The position numbers and the translations under genes are program-made. Shown here piece by piece: positions 1 through 7,403 of a stretch of DNA of 64,000 bases. The number at the start of each line of letters is the position of its first letter. The first letter of the stretch is position 1. A model generated the notes under the pieces. The model was not told where the DNA came from. It worked only from the letters and a program-made list of their open reading frames with translations, and did not search any database. Source of the stretch: Robiginitalea marina (GTDB taxonomy: Bacteria > Bacteroidota > Bacteroidia > Flavobacteriales > Flavobacteriaceae); assembly GCF_024006985.1 (NCBI RefSeq), contig NZ_JAMXIB010000004.1:1-64000 (forward strand). Direction: 5' to 3'.

Positions 1-24
1 AGGGGGGCTGGGGTTGGTTCCTGT

Positions 25-56
25 AAAAAAAGGTGGGAGTGACCCCACCTTTTTTC
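25..56. terminator. Bidirectional rho-independent terminator
   Basis: An A run and GGTGGG pair with CCCACC and a T run around a short loop, so the hairpin has a T tract on either strand. On the minus strand it lies about 145 bases past the purF stop. A second smaller hairpin (CCGAAGG at 100-106 with CCTTCGG at 119-125) sits between them. No gene is visible in 1-198. Confidence 0.7.
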
Positions 57-198
57 CCCAAATCTTACCATGAACTTAACCTACTTATGCTATGGCCTTC
101 CGAAGGTAGGGCGGTAACCCTTCGGGATTCGCATATGCCGACGAACGGCCAAAAATACCGACAAAACGCACAAAACAAGGCTTTAAGGACCTCAATTG

Positions 199-2097
199 TC
201 AGTAGGCCCGTTGGTTTTTGCCTTCATAGAAGTTCACGAATGCCCGGTTTACCACCCGGTTTCCTCCCGGGGTGGGATAGTCGCCCGTGAAATACCAGTC
301 GCCCAGGTTATTTGGGCAGGCCTTGTGGAGGTTTTCGATGGTTTGGTAAATGATTTCCACTTCTGCCCTTATTTCCGGGGGACTGAGCAGGGTGGCTATT
401 TTACGGGAGATCTCCTCTGGCGTGAAGGGCTCGTAGAATGCTTTCACGTGGTTTACGGCCTCGGTATCGGGCACCTCCGATTCGGCCTTGCATTTTTTGT
501 AGATCGCATCAATGAGGTCTTCCTGTCCGCGGTCGCGGTGGAGTTCCAGGGCGGCCCGGAAGGCGATAAAATCTTCCAGCTTCGCCATGTCGATGCCGTA
601 ACAATCGGGATAGCGGATTTGCGGGGCCGAGGAAATCACCACGATTTTATCGGGGTTCAGGCGGTCGAGGATACGCAGGATGCTCTTGCGTAGGGTGGTG
701 CCGCGCACGATGCTGTCGTCGATAATCGCCAGGTAATCCCCTTTTTTAACGGAGCCGTAGGTAACGTCATAGATGTGGGCTACCAGGTCATCGCGGCTGC
801 TGTCCTGGGTGATGAAGGTCCGGAGTTTGGCGTCCTTTATGGCCACTTTTTCAATTCGGGGCCGGCTGTCGAGGATGCGGTGGAGCGATTCCCGGTCCAT
901 CCCCGGCCCCAGGGCCAGGATTTGTTCCTCTTTCTTTTTGTTCAGGAACGATTGCGCCTCCCGGATCATCCCCAGGAAGGAGGTCTCTGCCGTGTTGGGG
1001 ATGTAGGAAAACACCGTTTTGTCGAGGTCATAGTCTATGGCCTCCAGGATCTGTGGAAAAAGGAGTTTCCCCAGGTCCTTGCGTTCCTGGTAGATTTCCC
1101 GGTCGCTACCCCGGGAGAAGTAGATGCGCTCGAAGGAGCAGGCCTTGCGCTCGCGCGGCTCCTGTATCTCCTCGATGGTTACCCTGCCGTCCTTCTTAAT
1201 AATAATGGCATTCCCGGGAGGGAGTTCCCGTACCTCCTCGTAGGGGACGTTAAAGACGGTTTGTATGGCCGGGCGCTCCGAAGCGACCACCACCACTTCG
1301 TCATCCTGGTAGTAATAGGCCGGGCGGATGCCAGAGGGGTCCCTCAGCACAAAGGCATCCCCATGCCCCAGCATCCCTGCCATGGCATATCCGCCATCCC
1401 AGTTTTTGGACGATTTCCTCAGGATTTTCCCGATTTTGATCCGGCTGGCGATCAGGGGGGAAGCCTCCATCTTGTTGTAGCCCTCCTTTTTGATGTCTTT
1501 GTACAACTTGGCCACGGCGTCATCGAGGAAGTGGCCTATCTTCTCCATCACGGTAATGGTATCGGCCATCTCCTTGGGGTGCTGCCCCAGCTGCACCAGG
1601 TTTGCGAACAATTCCTTTACATTGGTCATGTTGAAATTCCCGGCGACGATAAGGTTGCGGTGCATCCAATTGTTCTGGCGCAGGAACGGGTGCACGCTCT
1701 CGATGCTGTTCTGGCCGAAGGTCCCGTAACGGACGTGGCCCAGCAGTAGTTCCCCCACGTAAGGGATGTTCCGCTTCAGCCAGGGGACATCATTTGCCGA
1801 TTCCGGGTTATCCCTCAGGGAGGTGTTGATGCGCAGGTTTATTTTGTCGAAGATATCCTGTATGGGCTGGGACTCTATCGACCGGATACGGCTCATGTAG
1901 CGCTGCCCCGGCTGCATGTCGAGTTTGATGCTCGCCAGTCCGGCCCCATCCTGCCCACGGTTGTGCTGTTTCTCCATCATGAGGTACATTTTGTTCACCC
2001 CGTAAAAGACAGAGCCGTATTTCTCCTGGTAGTATTCCAGGGGCTTTAGCAGGCGGATGAGGGAAATCCCACATTCGTGTTTGATGGCATCACTCAT
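199..2097 (-). CDS. purF: Amidophosphoribosyltransferase (purine synthesis, first committed step)
   Basis: This cytoplasmic enzyme makes 5-phosphoribosylamine from PRPP and glutamine. The protein has 632 residues, longer than the roughly 500 of the E. coli enzyme but usual for the Bacteroidota form. An N-terminal class II glutaminase domain begins with HECGISLIRL, so Cys9 is the expected nucleophile and the first eight residues are either a cleaved propeptide or simply retained. The PRPP-binding loop of the C-terminal phosphoribosyltransferase domain is visible as AIIDDSIVRGTT at about 457-468. The gene lies 33 bases downstream of a PfkB kinase gene, with a terminator hairpin over that gene's stop codon, so its expression may depend on read-through or a promoter I cannot see. 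purN, another gene of the pathway, is 1.7 kb upstream on the same strand. Confidence 0.93.
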   Translation of the reverse strand: MSDAIKHECGISLIRLLKPLEYYQEKYGSVFYGVNKMYLMMEKQHNRGQDGAGLASIKLDMQPGQRYMSRIRSIESQPIQDIFDKINLRINTSLRDNPESANDVPWLKRNIPYVGELLLGHVRYGTFGQNSIESVHPFLRQNNWMHRNLIVAGNFNMTNVKELFANLVQLGQHPKEMADTITVMEKIGHFLDDAVAKLYKDIKKEGYNKMEASPLIASRIKIGKILRKSSKNWDGGYAMAGMLGHGDAFVLRDPSGIRPAYYYQDDEVVVVASERPAIQTVFNVPYEEVRELPPGNAIIIKKDGRVTIEEIQEPRERKACSFERIYFSRGSDREIYQERKDLGKLLFPQILEAIDYDLDKTVFSYIPNTAETSFLGMIREAQSFLNKKKEEQILALGPGMDRESLHRILDSRPRIEKVAIKDAKLRTFITQDSSRDDLVAHIYDVTYGSVKKGDYLAIIDDSIVRGTTLRKSILRILDRLNPDKIVVISSAPQIRYPDCYGIDMAKLEDFIAFRAALELHRDRGQEDLIDAIYKKCKAESEVPDTEAVNHVKAFYEPFTPEEISRKIATLLSPPEIRAEVEIIYQTIENLHKACPNNLGDWYFTGDYPTPGGNRVVNRAFVNFYEGKNQRAY

Positions 2098-2108
2098 GCT
2101 GTCGGTAT

Positions 2109-2133
2109 TAAAAAAACCCCGTATTTGGGGTTA
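2109..2133 (-). terminator. Rho-independent terminator overlapping the PfkB kinase stop codon
   Basis: On the minus strand AACCCC and GGGGTT pair around a six-base loop and are followed by a run of T. The hairpin includes the kinase stop codon (2131-2133) and its T run ends only 12 bases before the purF ATG. It therefore sits exactly between two same-strand genes and could act as an attenuator for purF. Confidence 0.7.
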
Positions 2134-3057
2134 TTGTACTTCAAAATCAAACTGGGTCAGTTCCCTGAACTGTTCCAACCTGCTGGCAATCTCAGCAGAA
2201 TTAAGGTTCAGCAGGCGTTCAGTACCGAACCGTTCCACGGCAAAGGAGGCCAGGTTGGCCCCGTGGATCACGGCGTTTTTAAGGTTTTCGAATGAAATAT
2301 TCTGCGACTCTGCCAGGTAACCGGTAAACCCCCCTGCAAAAGTATCCCCGGCCCCGGTGGGGTCAAAGACCTCTTCCAGCGGAAGGGCAGGCGCGAAAAA
2401 GATCCGGTCTTCATGGAAGAGCAAAGCCCCGTTTTCACCCTTTTTGATCAGGACGTAGGCGGGCCCCATCTGGCTTATTTTGGCGGCGGCCCTTACCAGG
2501 GAATATTCTCCCGAGAGTTGGCGGGCTTCTTCATCATTGATTGCAATAACATCTACCCTCGAAATTACATCCAGCAGAGAATCCCAGGTATGTTCCATCC
2601 AGTAATTCATGGTGTCGAGCACAGTGAGCTTCGGTTTGGCCTCCAGCTGGTCCAGTACCTGCATCTGTATTTCCGGATGCAGGTTGCCGAGCATGACCAC
2701 ATCGGCATTGCGGAAGGCTTCCGGGACCCTGGGCCTGAAATCCGAAAGCACGTTGAGTTCCGTAGCCAGGGTGTCCCTTTTGTTGAGGTCGTGCTCGTAG
2801 CGGCCGCTCCAGAAGAAGGTCTTGCCCCCCTCCACCACTTCCAGGCCGGAAATGTCTATGTTCCTGTCCCGGAACAGTTTCAGGTATTTGGAGGGGAAAT
2901 CGCCCCCCACCACTGAAACCAGGGCCGGCCTGACGTTGTAAAACGAGGCGGCAAGGCCAATAAAAGTAGCTGCACCGCCCAGGATTTTATCGGTTTTTCC
3001 GAAGGGGGTTTCAATGGCATCAAATGCCACGGTCCCGATTACCAGTAGCTTTCCCAA
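2131..3057 (-). CDS. PfkB/ribokinase-family sugar or nucleoside kinase
   Basis: The 308-residue protein is an ATP-dependent kinase of the PfkB fold. The N-terminal glycine-rich substrate region (KILGGAATFIGLAA, from about residue 24) and the C-terminal signature DPTGAGDTFAGG with the catalytic Asp are both present. The substrate cannot be read from the sequence. Proximity to purF suggests a purine nucleoside or ribose, but that is only inference. The start is a TTG: an in-frame stop lies 12 bases upstream and a TATATTTG promoter element lies about 20 bases upstream, so no ATG is available. It ends in its own terminator before purF. Confidence 0.85.
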   Translation of the reverse strand: MGKLLVIGTVAFDAIETPFGKTDKILGGAATFIGLAASFYNVRPALVSVVGGDFPSKYLKLFRDRNIDISGLEVVEGGKTFFWSGRYEHDLNKRDTLATELNVLSDFRPRVPEAFRNADVVMLGNLHPEIQMQVLDQLEAKPKLTVLDTMNYWMEHTWDSLLDVISRVDVIAINDEEARQLSGEYSLVRAAAKISQMGPAYVLIKKGENGALLFHEDRIFFAPALPLEEVFDPTGAGDTFAGGFTGYLAESQNISFENLKNAVIHGANLASFAVERFGTERLLNLNSAEIASRLEQFRELTQFDFEVQ

Positions 3058-3078
3058 ACCTTTTGTTTAAATGTGCTG

Positions 3079-3086
3079 CAAATATA
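3079..3086 (-). promoter_or_regulatory. -7 promoter element TATATTTG
   Basis: This is a perfect match to the Bacteroidota TAnnTTTG consensus, 21 bases upstream of the TTG start of the PfkB kinase gene. No good -33 element is seen. Confidence 0.5.
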
Positions 3087-3135
3087 CGCTTTTGGATGGC
3101 GATACCTAGCCTTTTGGCCGGGGTGGCCCCAAAGG

Positions 3136-3771
3136 CTATTTCCTGCCAAAGTCTGCAGGGATTTCCCCCCAGGCCCTGGTTTCCCATTTTACCACAGGGG
3201 TTGTATAGGTGTGGGTCCGGAGCCATTCCTCAGCCCTCCGGACCATGTCGAATAGTTGCCGGTTGTTCTCGGATTCTTCGAGGCGGGTATTGCATTTTTT
3301 TCGACTGACCCAACTGATGGCCGTTTTGGAATCCGAATAGAGGATGCGGTCACTGCCTTTCTTTTTCAGGTAGGCCAGCCCGTGCACAATGGCAAGGAAC
3401 TCCCCGATGTTGTTTGTCCCCTCGGGGAATGGCCCCTGCCTGAAGAGCCTTTGCCCGGTGCGGGTATCCACCCCCTGGTATTCCATTATCCCGGGATTGC
3501 CGCTCGAAGCCGCGTCTACTGCAATGGAATGGTAATTGGGCACCCCGACCCTTTTAAGGACTGCCGGATTCCTGCCCTTACCCGGGGGGCGCTCGCGTTG
3601 TACCTGTTCATAGGGGGCCTTATAGGCTTTTTCGGCTGCTGTCCGGGTGGGAAACCCCATGTAGCGCGCCCCGGGGAAACCTTCGATTTGCGCCTTGCAG
3701 GCCGCCCAACTGGAATAGATCCCCGGGGTTTTCCCGTTCCAGACCACATAAAACTGGTTTTTTTGGGCCAT
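3136..3771 (-). CDS. Ribonuclease H with N-terminal viroplasmin-type hybrid-binding domain
   Basis: The 211-residue protein cleaves the RNA strand of RNA:DNA hybrids. Residues 5-52 form the caulimovirus viroplasmin/RNase H1 hybrid-binding domain (FYVVWNGKTPGIYSSW, RYMGFPTRTAAEKAY). After a basic linker the RNase H fold begins near residue 82, with acidic residues at Asp86, Glu124 (NNIGEFLAI) and Asp147 (LYSDSKTA). This is the eukaryote-like RNase H1 layout also common in Bacteroidota, not the short E. coli RnhA. The gene begins three bases after the purN stop, so the two are probably co-transcribed. Confidence 0.88.
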   Translation of the reverse strand: MAQKNQFYVVWNGKTPGIYSSWAACKAQIEGFPGARYMGFPTRTAAEKAYKAPYEQVQRERPPGKGRNPAVLKRVGVPNYHSIAVDAASSGNPGIMEYQGVDTRTGQRLFRQGPFPEGTNNIGEFLAIVHGLAYLKKKGSDRILYSDSKTAISWVSRKKCNTRLEESENNRQLFDMVRRAEEWLRTHTYTTPVVKWETRAWGEIPADFGRK

Positions 3772-3774
3772 GGA

Positions 3775-4350
3775 TCAGGGGAATAGGAGGGATGCTATGG
3801 TTTTTGGAAAGTATTCGTACTCCAGTGTATGGATTTTTTGGGCAAGGCTTTCCGGGGTCTCTTCCCGGGAAATGTCCACCTCCTTCTGCAACACGATGGC
3901 ACCTTTGTCGTAGGCCTCGTTTACGTAGTGGATTGTAATGCCCGAGCGGGACTCCCCTTCTTCCAAAACAGCCCGGTGCACGTGCATCCCGTACATCCCT
4001 TTACCTCCGAATTTTGGCAGGAGGGCCGGGTGGATGTTTATGATTTTGTGCGGATAGGCCTCAACCATGGGCGCAGGGATTTTCCACAGGAAACCCGCAA
4101 GCACGATCAGGTCGGGGGAAAGTGCGTGCAGGAGGGCCATCAGGCCCTGCCCTTCCTGCCAGGCAGCCCTGTTAAAACAAAACAGGGGCAACCCCAGGCG
4201 GGCACACCGCTCCACTACCCCTGCCCCGGGGTTGTTGCAAAACACCCCTGCGATGCGGACCTTCGGATCATGCTGGAAATACAAATGGATGTTTTCAACA
4301 TTAGATCCTGATCCTGAGGCGAATAATACCAAGTTTTTGGGGTTGTCCAT
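3775..4350 (-). CDS. purN: Phosphoribosylglycinamide formyltransferase
   Basis: This enzyme transfers a formyl group from 10-formyl-THF to GAR, the third step of purine synthesis. The 191 residues fit the family. The N-terminal phosphate loop is SGSGSNVENI (about 12-21). The formyltransferase signature INIHPALLPKFGG is followed by GMHVHRAVLEEGE and ITIHYVNEAYDKG, supplying the catalytic Asn, His and Asp. It is transcribed divergently from acpP, and a TAAATTTG element lies 30 bases upstream. A formyl-THF cyclo-ligase gene elsewhere in the window feeds the same cofactor pool. Confidence 0.93.
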   Translation of the reverse strand: MDNPKNLVLFASGSGSNVENIHLYFQHDPKVRIAGVFCNNPGAGVVERCARLGLPLFCFNRAAWQEGQGLMALLHALSPDLIVLAGFLWKIPAPMVEAYPHKIINIHPALLPKFGGKGMYGMHVHRAVLEEGESRSGITIHYVNEAYDKGAIVLQKEVDISREETPESLAQKIHTLEYEYFPKTIASLLFP

Positions 4351-4379
4351 GTAGGGGTCCGGAAGGTGAAAATCAAGGG

Positions 4380-4387
4380 CAAATTTA
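4380..4387 (-). promoter_or_regulatory. -7 promoter element TAAATTTG for purN
   Basis: This is a perfect TAnnTTTG match on the minus strand, 29 bases upstream of the purN ATG, in the divergent purN/acpP intergenic region. Confidence 0.5.
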
Positions 4388-4460
4388 ACATAGTTGCACC
4401 TAAAATGTGTATATTGGAGGACATTTTGTCGGCAAAAGGTGGTTTTACACCAAAGTTTTT

Positions 4461-4468
4461 TATTTTTG
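4461..4468 (+). promoter_or_regulatory. -7 promoter element TATTTTTG for acpP
   Basis: This is a perfect TAnnTTTG match ending 28 bases before the acpP ATG. The surrounding leader is AT-rich, and a short inverted repeat (GGTG/CACC at about 4438-4451) lies just upstream. Confidence 0.55.
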
Positions 4469-4496
4469 CCATCATTTTAATTTAAAACCTTACAAT

Positions 4497-4733
4497 ATGT
4501 CAGACATTGCATCAAGAGTAAAGGCTATCATCGTAGATAAGCTGGGTGTTGACGAAAATGAGGTGGTTGCTGAGGCCAGCTTCACCAACGACCTGGGGGC
4601 AGATTCATTGGATACCGTGGAGCTGATAATGGAATTTGAGAAGGAATTCGATATCCAAATCCCTGACGATCAAGCAGAAAATATTGCAACTGTTGGCCAG
4701 GCAATCAATTATATTGAGGAGGCCAAAAATTAA
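4497..4733 (+). CDS. acpP: Acyl carrier protein
   Basis: The 78-residue acidic protein carries growing acyl chains in fatty acid synthesis. The phosphopantetheine site is [11 protein letters not shown], with Ser37 as the attachment residue. The start at 4497 gives a normal length and a conserved beginning ([12 protein letters not shown]). A longer reading back to 4407 would run through the promoter element. It is followed by a strong terminator and then fabF, the usual pairing. Confidence 0.96.
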   Translation: MSDIASRVKAIIVDKLGVDENEVVAEASFTNDLGADSLDTVELIMEFEKEFDIQIPDDQAENIATVGQAINYIEEAKN

Positions 4734-4756
4734 TGACATCATACCTTTAAGATTTG

Positions 4757-4799
4757 AAATTATCCATGCGGCAATCGGGCTGCGTGGATAATTTTTTTT
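4757..4799 (+). terminator. Rho-independent terminator after acpP
   Basis: AAATTATCCA pairs with TGGATAATTT, extended by a GC-rich inner stem, and is followed by eight T. It lies between acpP and fabF and would let the small, abundant carrier protein be made in excess of the synthase. Confidence 0.8.
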
Positions 4800-4840
4800 A
4801 ATTTACGCTTGGGTTAGGCAGCAACTAAACAGATTCGTTC

Positions 4841-6091
4841 ATGCAATTAAAACGAGTAGTAGTTACCGGTCTGGGAGCCCTTACGCCCATAGGAAACACT
4901 GTTGCGGAATACTGGGAAGGGCTGAAGAACGGGAAAAGCGGATGTGCCCCGATCACCTATTTCGATACAGAAAAGTTCAAGACAAAATTTGCCTGTGAAC
5001 TGAAGGGGTTCGATCCCCTGCAGTTTTTTGACCGCAAGGAGGTAAGGAAGCTCGACCGTTTTGCCCAGTATGCCCTCGTCTCTTCGGATGAGGCCATAGC
5101 TGATTCAGGCCTCGATCTCGATACGCTCGACAAATTCCGGGTTGGGGTCATCTGGGGGGCCGGGATCGGCGGGTTGGAAACGTTCCAGACCGAGGTCCTC
5201 AATTTTGCCGAAGGTGACGGTACCCCGCGCTTCAACCCCTTTTTCATCCCGAAGATGATCGCCGACATCGCCCCCGGGAATATCTCTATCAAACACGGCT
5301 TCATGGGGCCGAACTATACCACGGTCTCCGCCTGTGCCTCCTCGGCCAATGCCCTGATCGACGCCCTGAACTACATCCGTCTGGGGTACTGCGACGTGAT
5401 TGTCGCGGGAGGCAGCGAGGCTGCTGTGACTATAGCCGGTATGGGCGGGTTCAACGCCATGCACGCCCTTTCCACGCGCAATGAAAGCCCGGAAACCGCT
5501 TCCCGCCCTTTTGACGCCACCCGCGACGGCTTTGTGCTGGGCGAAGGGGCCGGGGCCCTGATTTTGGAGGAATACGAACACGCCAAGGCCCGGGGCGCTA
5601 AAATTTACGCCGAAGTCGCCGGGGGAGGGCTCTCCAGCGATGCCTACCATATGACAGCCCCGCATCCTGACGGCATCGGGGTGGTGAGGGTAATGGAAAA
5701 CTGCCTGAAGGATGCCGGGATGGCCCCCGGGGAGGTAGACGCCATCAACACCCACGGCACGTCCACACCCCTGGGGGATGTTGCGGAACTCAAGGCGATC
5801 TCCAGGGTTTTCGGGGCCCATGCACCGGAGATCAACATCAACTCGACCAAGTCCATGACCGGCCACCTGCTTGGGGCCGCCGGGGCCATCGAGGCAATTG
5901 CCTCCATCCTGGCCATGGAACATAGCCTGGTGCCCCCGACCATCAACCACACCACGGTAGACGACCAGATCGACCCCAGTTTGAACCTGACCCTGAACAA
6001 GGCCCAGCCCCGGGAGGTGAACGTCGCCATGAGCAATACATTTGGTTTTGGGGGGCATAATGCCTGTATTGTTTTTAAGAAAATAGGATAA
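4841..6091 (+). CDS. fabF: 3-oxoacyl-[acyl-carrier-protein] synthase II
   Basis: This condensing enzyme extends acyl-ACP with malonyl-ACP. The protein has 416 residues, standard for FabF. The catalytic cysteine is Cys165 in TTVSACASSANAL, and the two histidines lie in NTHGTSTPLGD and KSMTGHLLGAAG. It follows acpP across a terminator. A near-consensus TACGCTTG element at 4804-4811 could provide a separate promoter. Six bases separate its stop from the rnc start. Confidence 0.96.
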   Translation: MQLKRVVVTGLGALTPIGNTVAEYWEGLKNGKSGCAPITYFDTEKFKTKFACELKGFDPLQFFDRKEVRKLDRFAQYALVSSDEAIADSGLDLDTLDKFRVGVIWGAGIGGLETFQTEVLNFAEGDGTPRFNPFFIPKMIADIAPGNISIKHGFMGPNYTTVSACASSANALIDALNYIRLGYCDVIVAGGSEAAVTIAGMGGFNAMHALSTRNESPETASRPFDATRDGFVLGEGAGALILEEYEHAKARGAKIYAEVAGGGLSSDAYHMTAPHPDGIGVVRVMENCLKDAGMAPGEVDAINTHGTSTPLGDVAELKAISRVFGAHAPEININSTKSMTGHLLGAAGAIEAIASILAMEHSLVPPTINHTTVDDQIDPSLNLTLNKAQPREVNVAMSNTFGFGGHNACIVFKKIG

Positions 6092-6097
6092 ATACCT

Positions 6098-6832
6098 ATG
6101 ACATTCCCCGGAAACATTTTCAATTCCCATCCCAAAGAGGATGGGGATTTTTTTTTGGGGATGACCAGGATTCTCGGGTTTAAGCCGAAAAAGATCGAAC
6201 TCTATAAAAGGGCCTTCTTACATCGTTCAGTGAACAGGAAGGATAAAAACGGGCACCCCATGAATTACGAGCGGATGGAATTCCTGGGCGATTCCATGCT
6301 GGGGACCATCATTTCGAAACACCTCTATAACGAAGTGCCCGGGGGCGATGAGGGATACCTGACCAAAATGCGGTCAAAAATCGTCAGCCGGAAACACCTC
6401 AACGAGCTGGGGAAGGACCTTGGCTTGCTGAATTATCTGGAGAGCCGGATCCCGAAGGAGCATTTTGGGGAAAACATCTACGGCAACGTTTTCGAGGCGC
6501 TGGTGGGGGCCATTTACCTCGACCGGGGGTACGACTACTGCGAACGGTTTATACAGAACAGGGTCATTGAGCCCTACGTCGACATCGAACAACTGGAAGG
6601 CCAGGTCATCAGCTATAAGAGCCTTGTGATTGAATGGTGCCAGAAGCAGAAAAAGGAGTTCCGCTTTGAGGTGTATGAGGATACGGGCCGGGATGCCCTG
6701 AAGCATTTTGCCGTGAAATTATGGATCGATGGGCAGATCAGGGCCAAAGCCAGGGCCACCTCCAAAAAGAAGGCGGAGGAGAAGGCTTCCAAGCGGGCTT
6801 TTTTCGCCCTTCAGGGCAAAAGGAAAAAATAG
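6098..6832 (+). CDS. rnc: Ribonuclease III
   Basis: RNase III cuts double-stranded RNA in rRNA and mRNA processing. The protein has 244 residues. The nuclease domain carries the signature YERMEFLGDSMLG at about 59-71, and a double-stranded RNA-binding domain fills the last 70 residues, ending in a lysine-rich tail. I keep the start at 6098 because flavobacterial RNase III usually has an N-terminal extension of this kind (NIFNSHPKEDGDFF). The next candidate is ATG 6161. The extension is encoded by a strong hairpin with a T run, described separately. The order fabF-rnc-IPExxxVDY-pyk is conserved in the group. Confidence 0.94.
   Translation: MTFPGNIFNSHPKEDGDFFLGMTRILGFKPKKIELYKRAFLHRSVNRKDKNGHPMNYERMEFLGDSMLGTIISKHLYNEVPGGDEGYLTKMRSKIVSRKHLNELGKDLGLLNYLESRIPKEHFGENIYGNVFEALVGAIYLDRGYDYCERFIQNRVIEPYVDIEQLEGQVISYKSLVIEWCQKQKKEFRFEVYEDTGRDALKHFAVKLWIDGQIRAKARATSKKKAEEKASKRAFFALQGKRKK
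6122..6156 (+). terminator. Terminator-like hairpin inside the first codons of rnc
   Basis: An 11-pair stem (6122-6132 with 6139-6149, one G-T pair) with a six-base loop is followed by a run of T, eight codons into rnc. It would act as an intrinsic terminator for fabF transcripts. As folded RNA it could also be a substrate for the enzyme encoded by the same gene. Confidence 0.65.
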
Positions 6833-6911
6833 CGCCCGCTACTACAACGTTTTCGGGCCTGATACACATTGCTTTCACCTTTGCCCAGTAGGTGGTTTTC
6901 CGCAGAACCTG

Positions 6912-6919
6912 TATCTTTA
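6912..6919 (+). promoter_or_regulatory. -7 promoter element TATCTTTA
   Basis: This is one mismatch from TAnnTTTG, and its end lies 17 bases before the ATG at 6937. The same TATCTTTA variant precedes several other genes in the window. Confidence 0.4.
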
Positions 6920-6936
6920 CCTTTCGTGATAAAGCG

Positions 6937-7398
6937 ATGGGAGCTTTGGAGGAATTTTGGGAGAGTCTCCTCGATGAGGCCTCATACAGCCTGTTTGCCA
7001 TCCACAGCAATGTAGAGGACCACGCCATGGCGTATGTCCTGAACGAGGCTTGTGGCCTCAGGCTGAAACGGACCCCCCGTGACCTGGAACTCGTGAAGCA
7101 GGGGGTGTTTACCGTATTTTCCTGGAAGGATGAAGCTTCGTTCAGGGAGTGGACCCTCTTCCGGAACCCGGGGAGGGATGCCATGGCAAACCCTTCTGAA
7201 GGGCTCTTTGCCGGGGAAACCACCCTGAAGCGGCCTTACCTGGTTCCCGAAAAGAAGGAGGTCGATTACTTCCTGAAACTCGAAGGGGAGGAGCAGGAAC
7301 TGAAAGTCCTTTCCCTCTTGCTGGCGCTCCCCAGGGTAATTACTGCCTACCGCCTTGACACTTCCAAACTAAAATCCAGATACAACCTTATTTACTAG
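6937..7398 (+). CDS. IPExxxVDY-family protein
   Basis: The 153-residue protein belongs to a small Bacteroidota-restricted family of unknown function named for a motif seen here as VPEKKEVDYFLKLEG (about 104-118). The family typically sits between rnc and pyk, as it does here (five bases before pyk). I chose ATG 6937 over an upstream GTG at 6892 because the upstream reading would run through the promoter element and the family begins close to FWES. No membrane segment or catalytic motif is visible. A link to RNA processing or glycolytic control can only be inferred from position. Confidence 0.8.
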   Translation: MGALEEFWESLLDEASYSLFAIHSNVEDHAMAYVLNEACGLRLKRTPRDLELVKQGVFTVFSWKDEASFREWTLFRNPGRDAMANPSEGLFAGETTLKRPYLVPEKKEVDYFLKLEGEEQELKVLSLLLALPRVITAYRLDTSKLKSRYNLIY

Positions 7399-7403
7399 AG
7401 CCT

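Noticed and set aside
100-125. REP-like repeat element
   Set aside because: The CCGAAGG/CCTTCGG hairpin occurs once and I found no second copy in the window.
5105-6130. 341-codon open frame antisense to fabF
   Set aside because: It is a shadow of fabF codons. It would run through the fabF-rnc junction and shows no family features.
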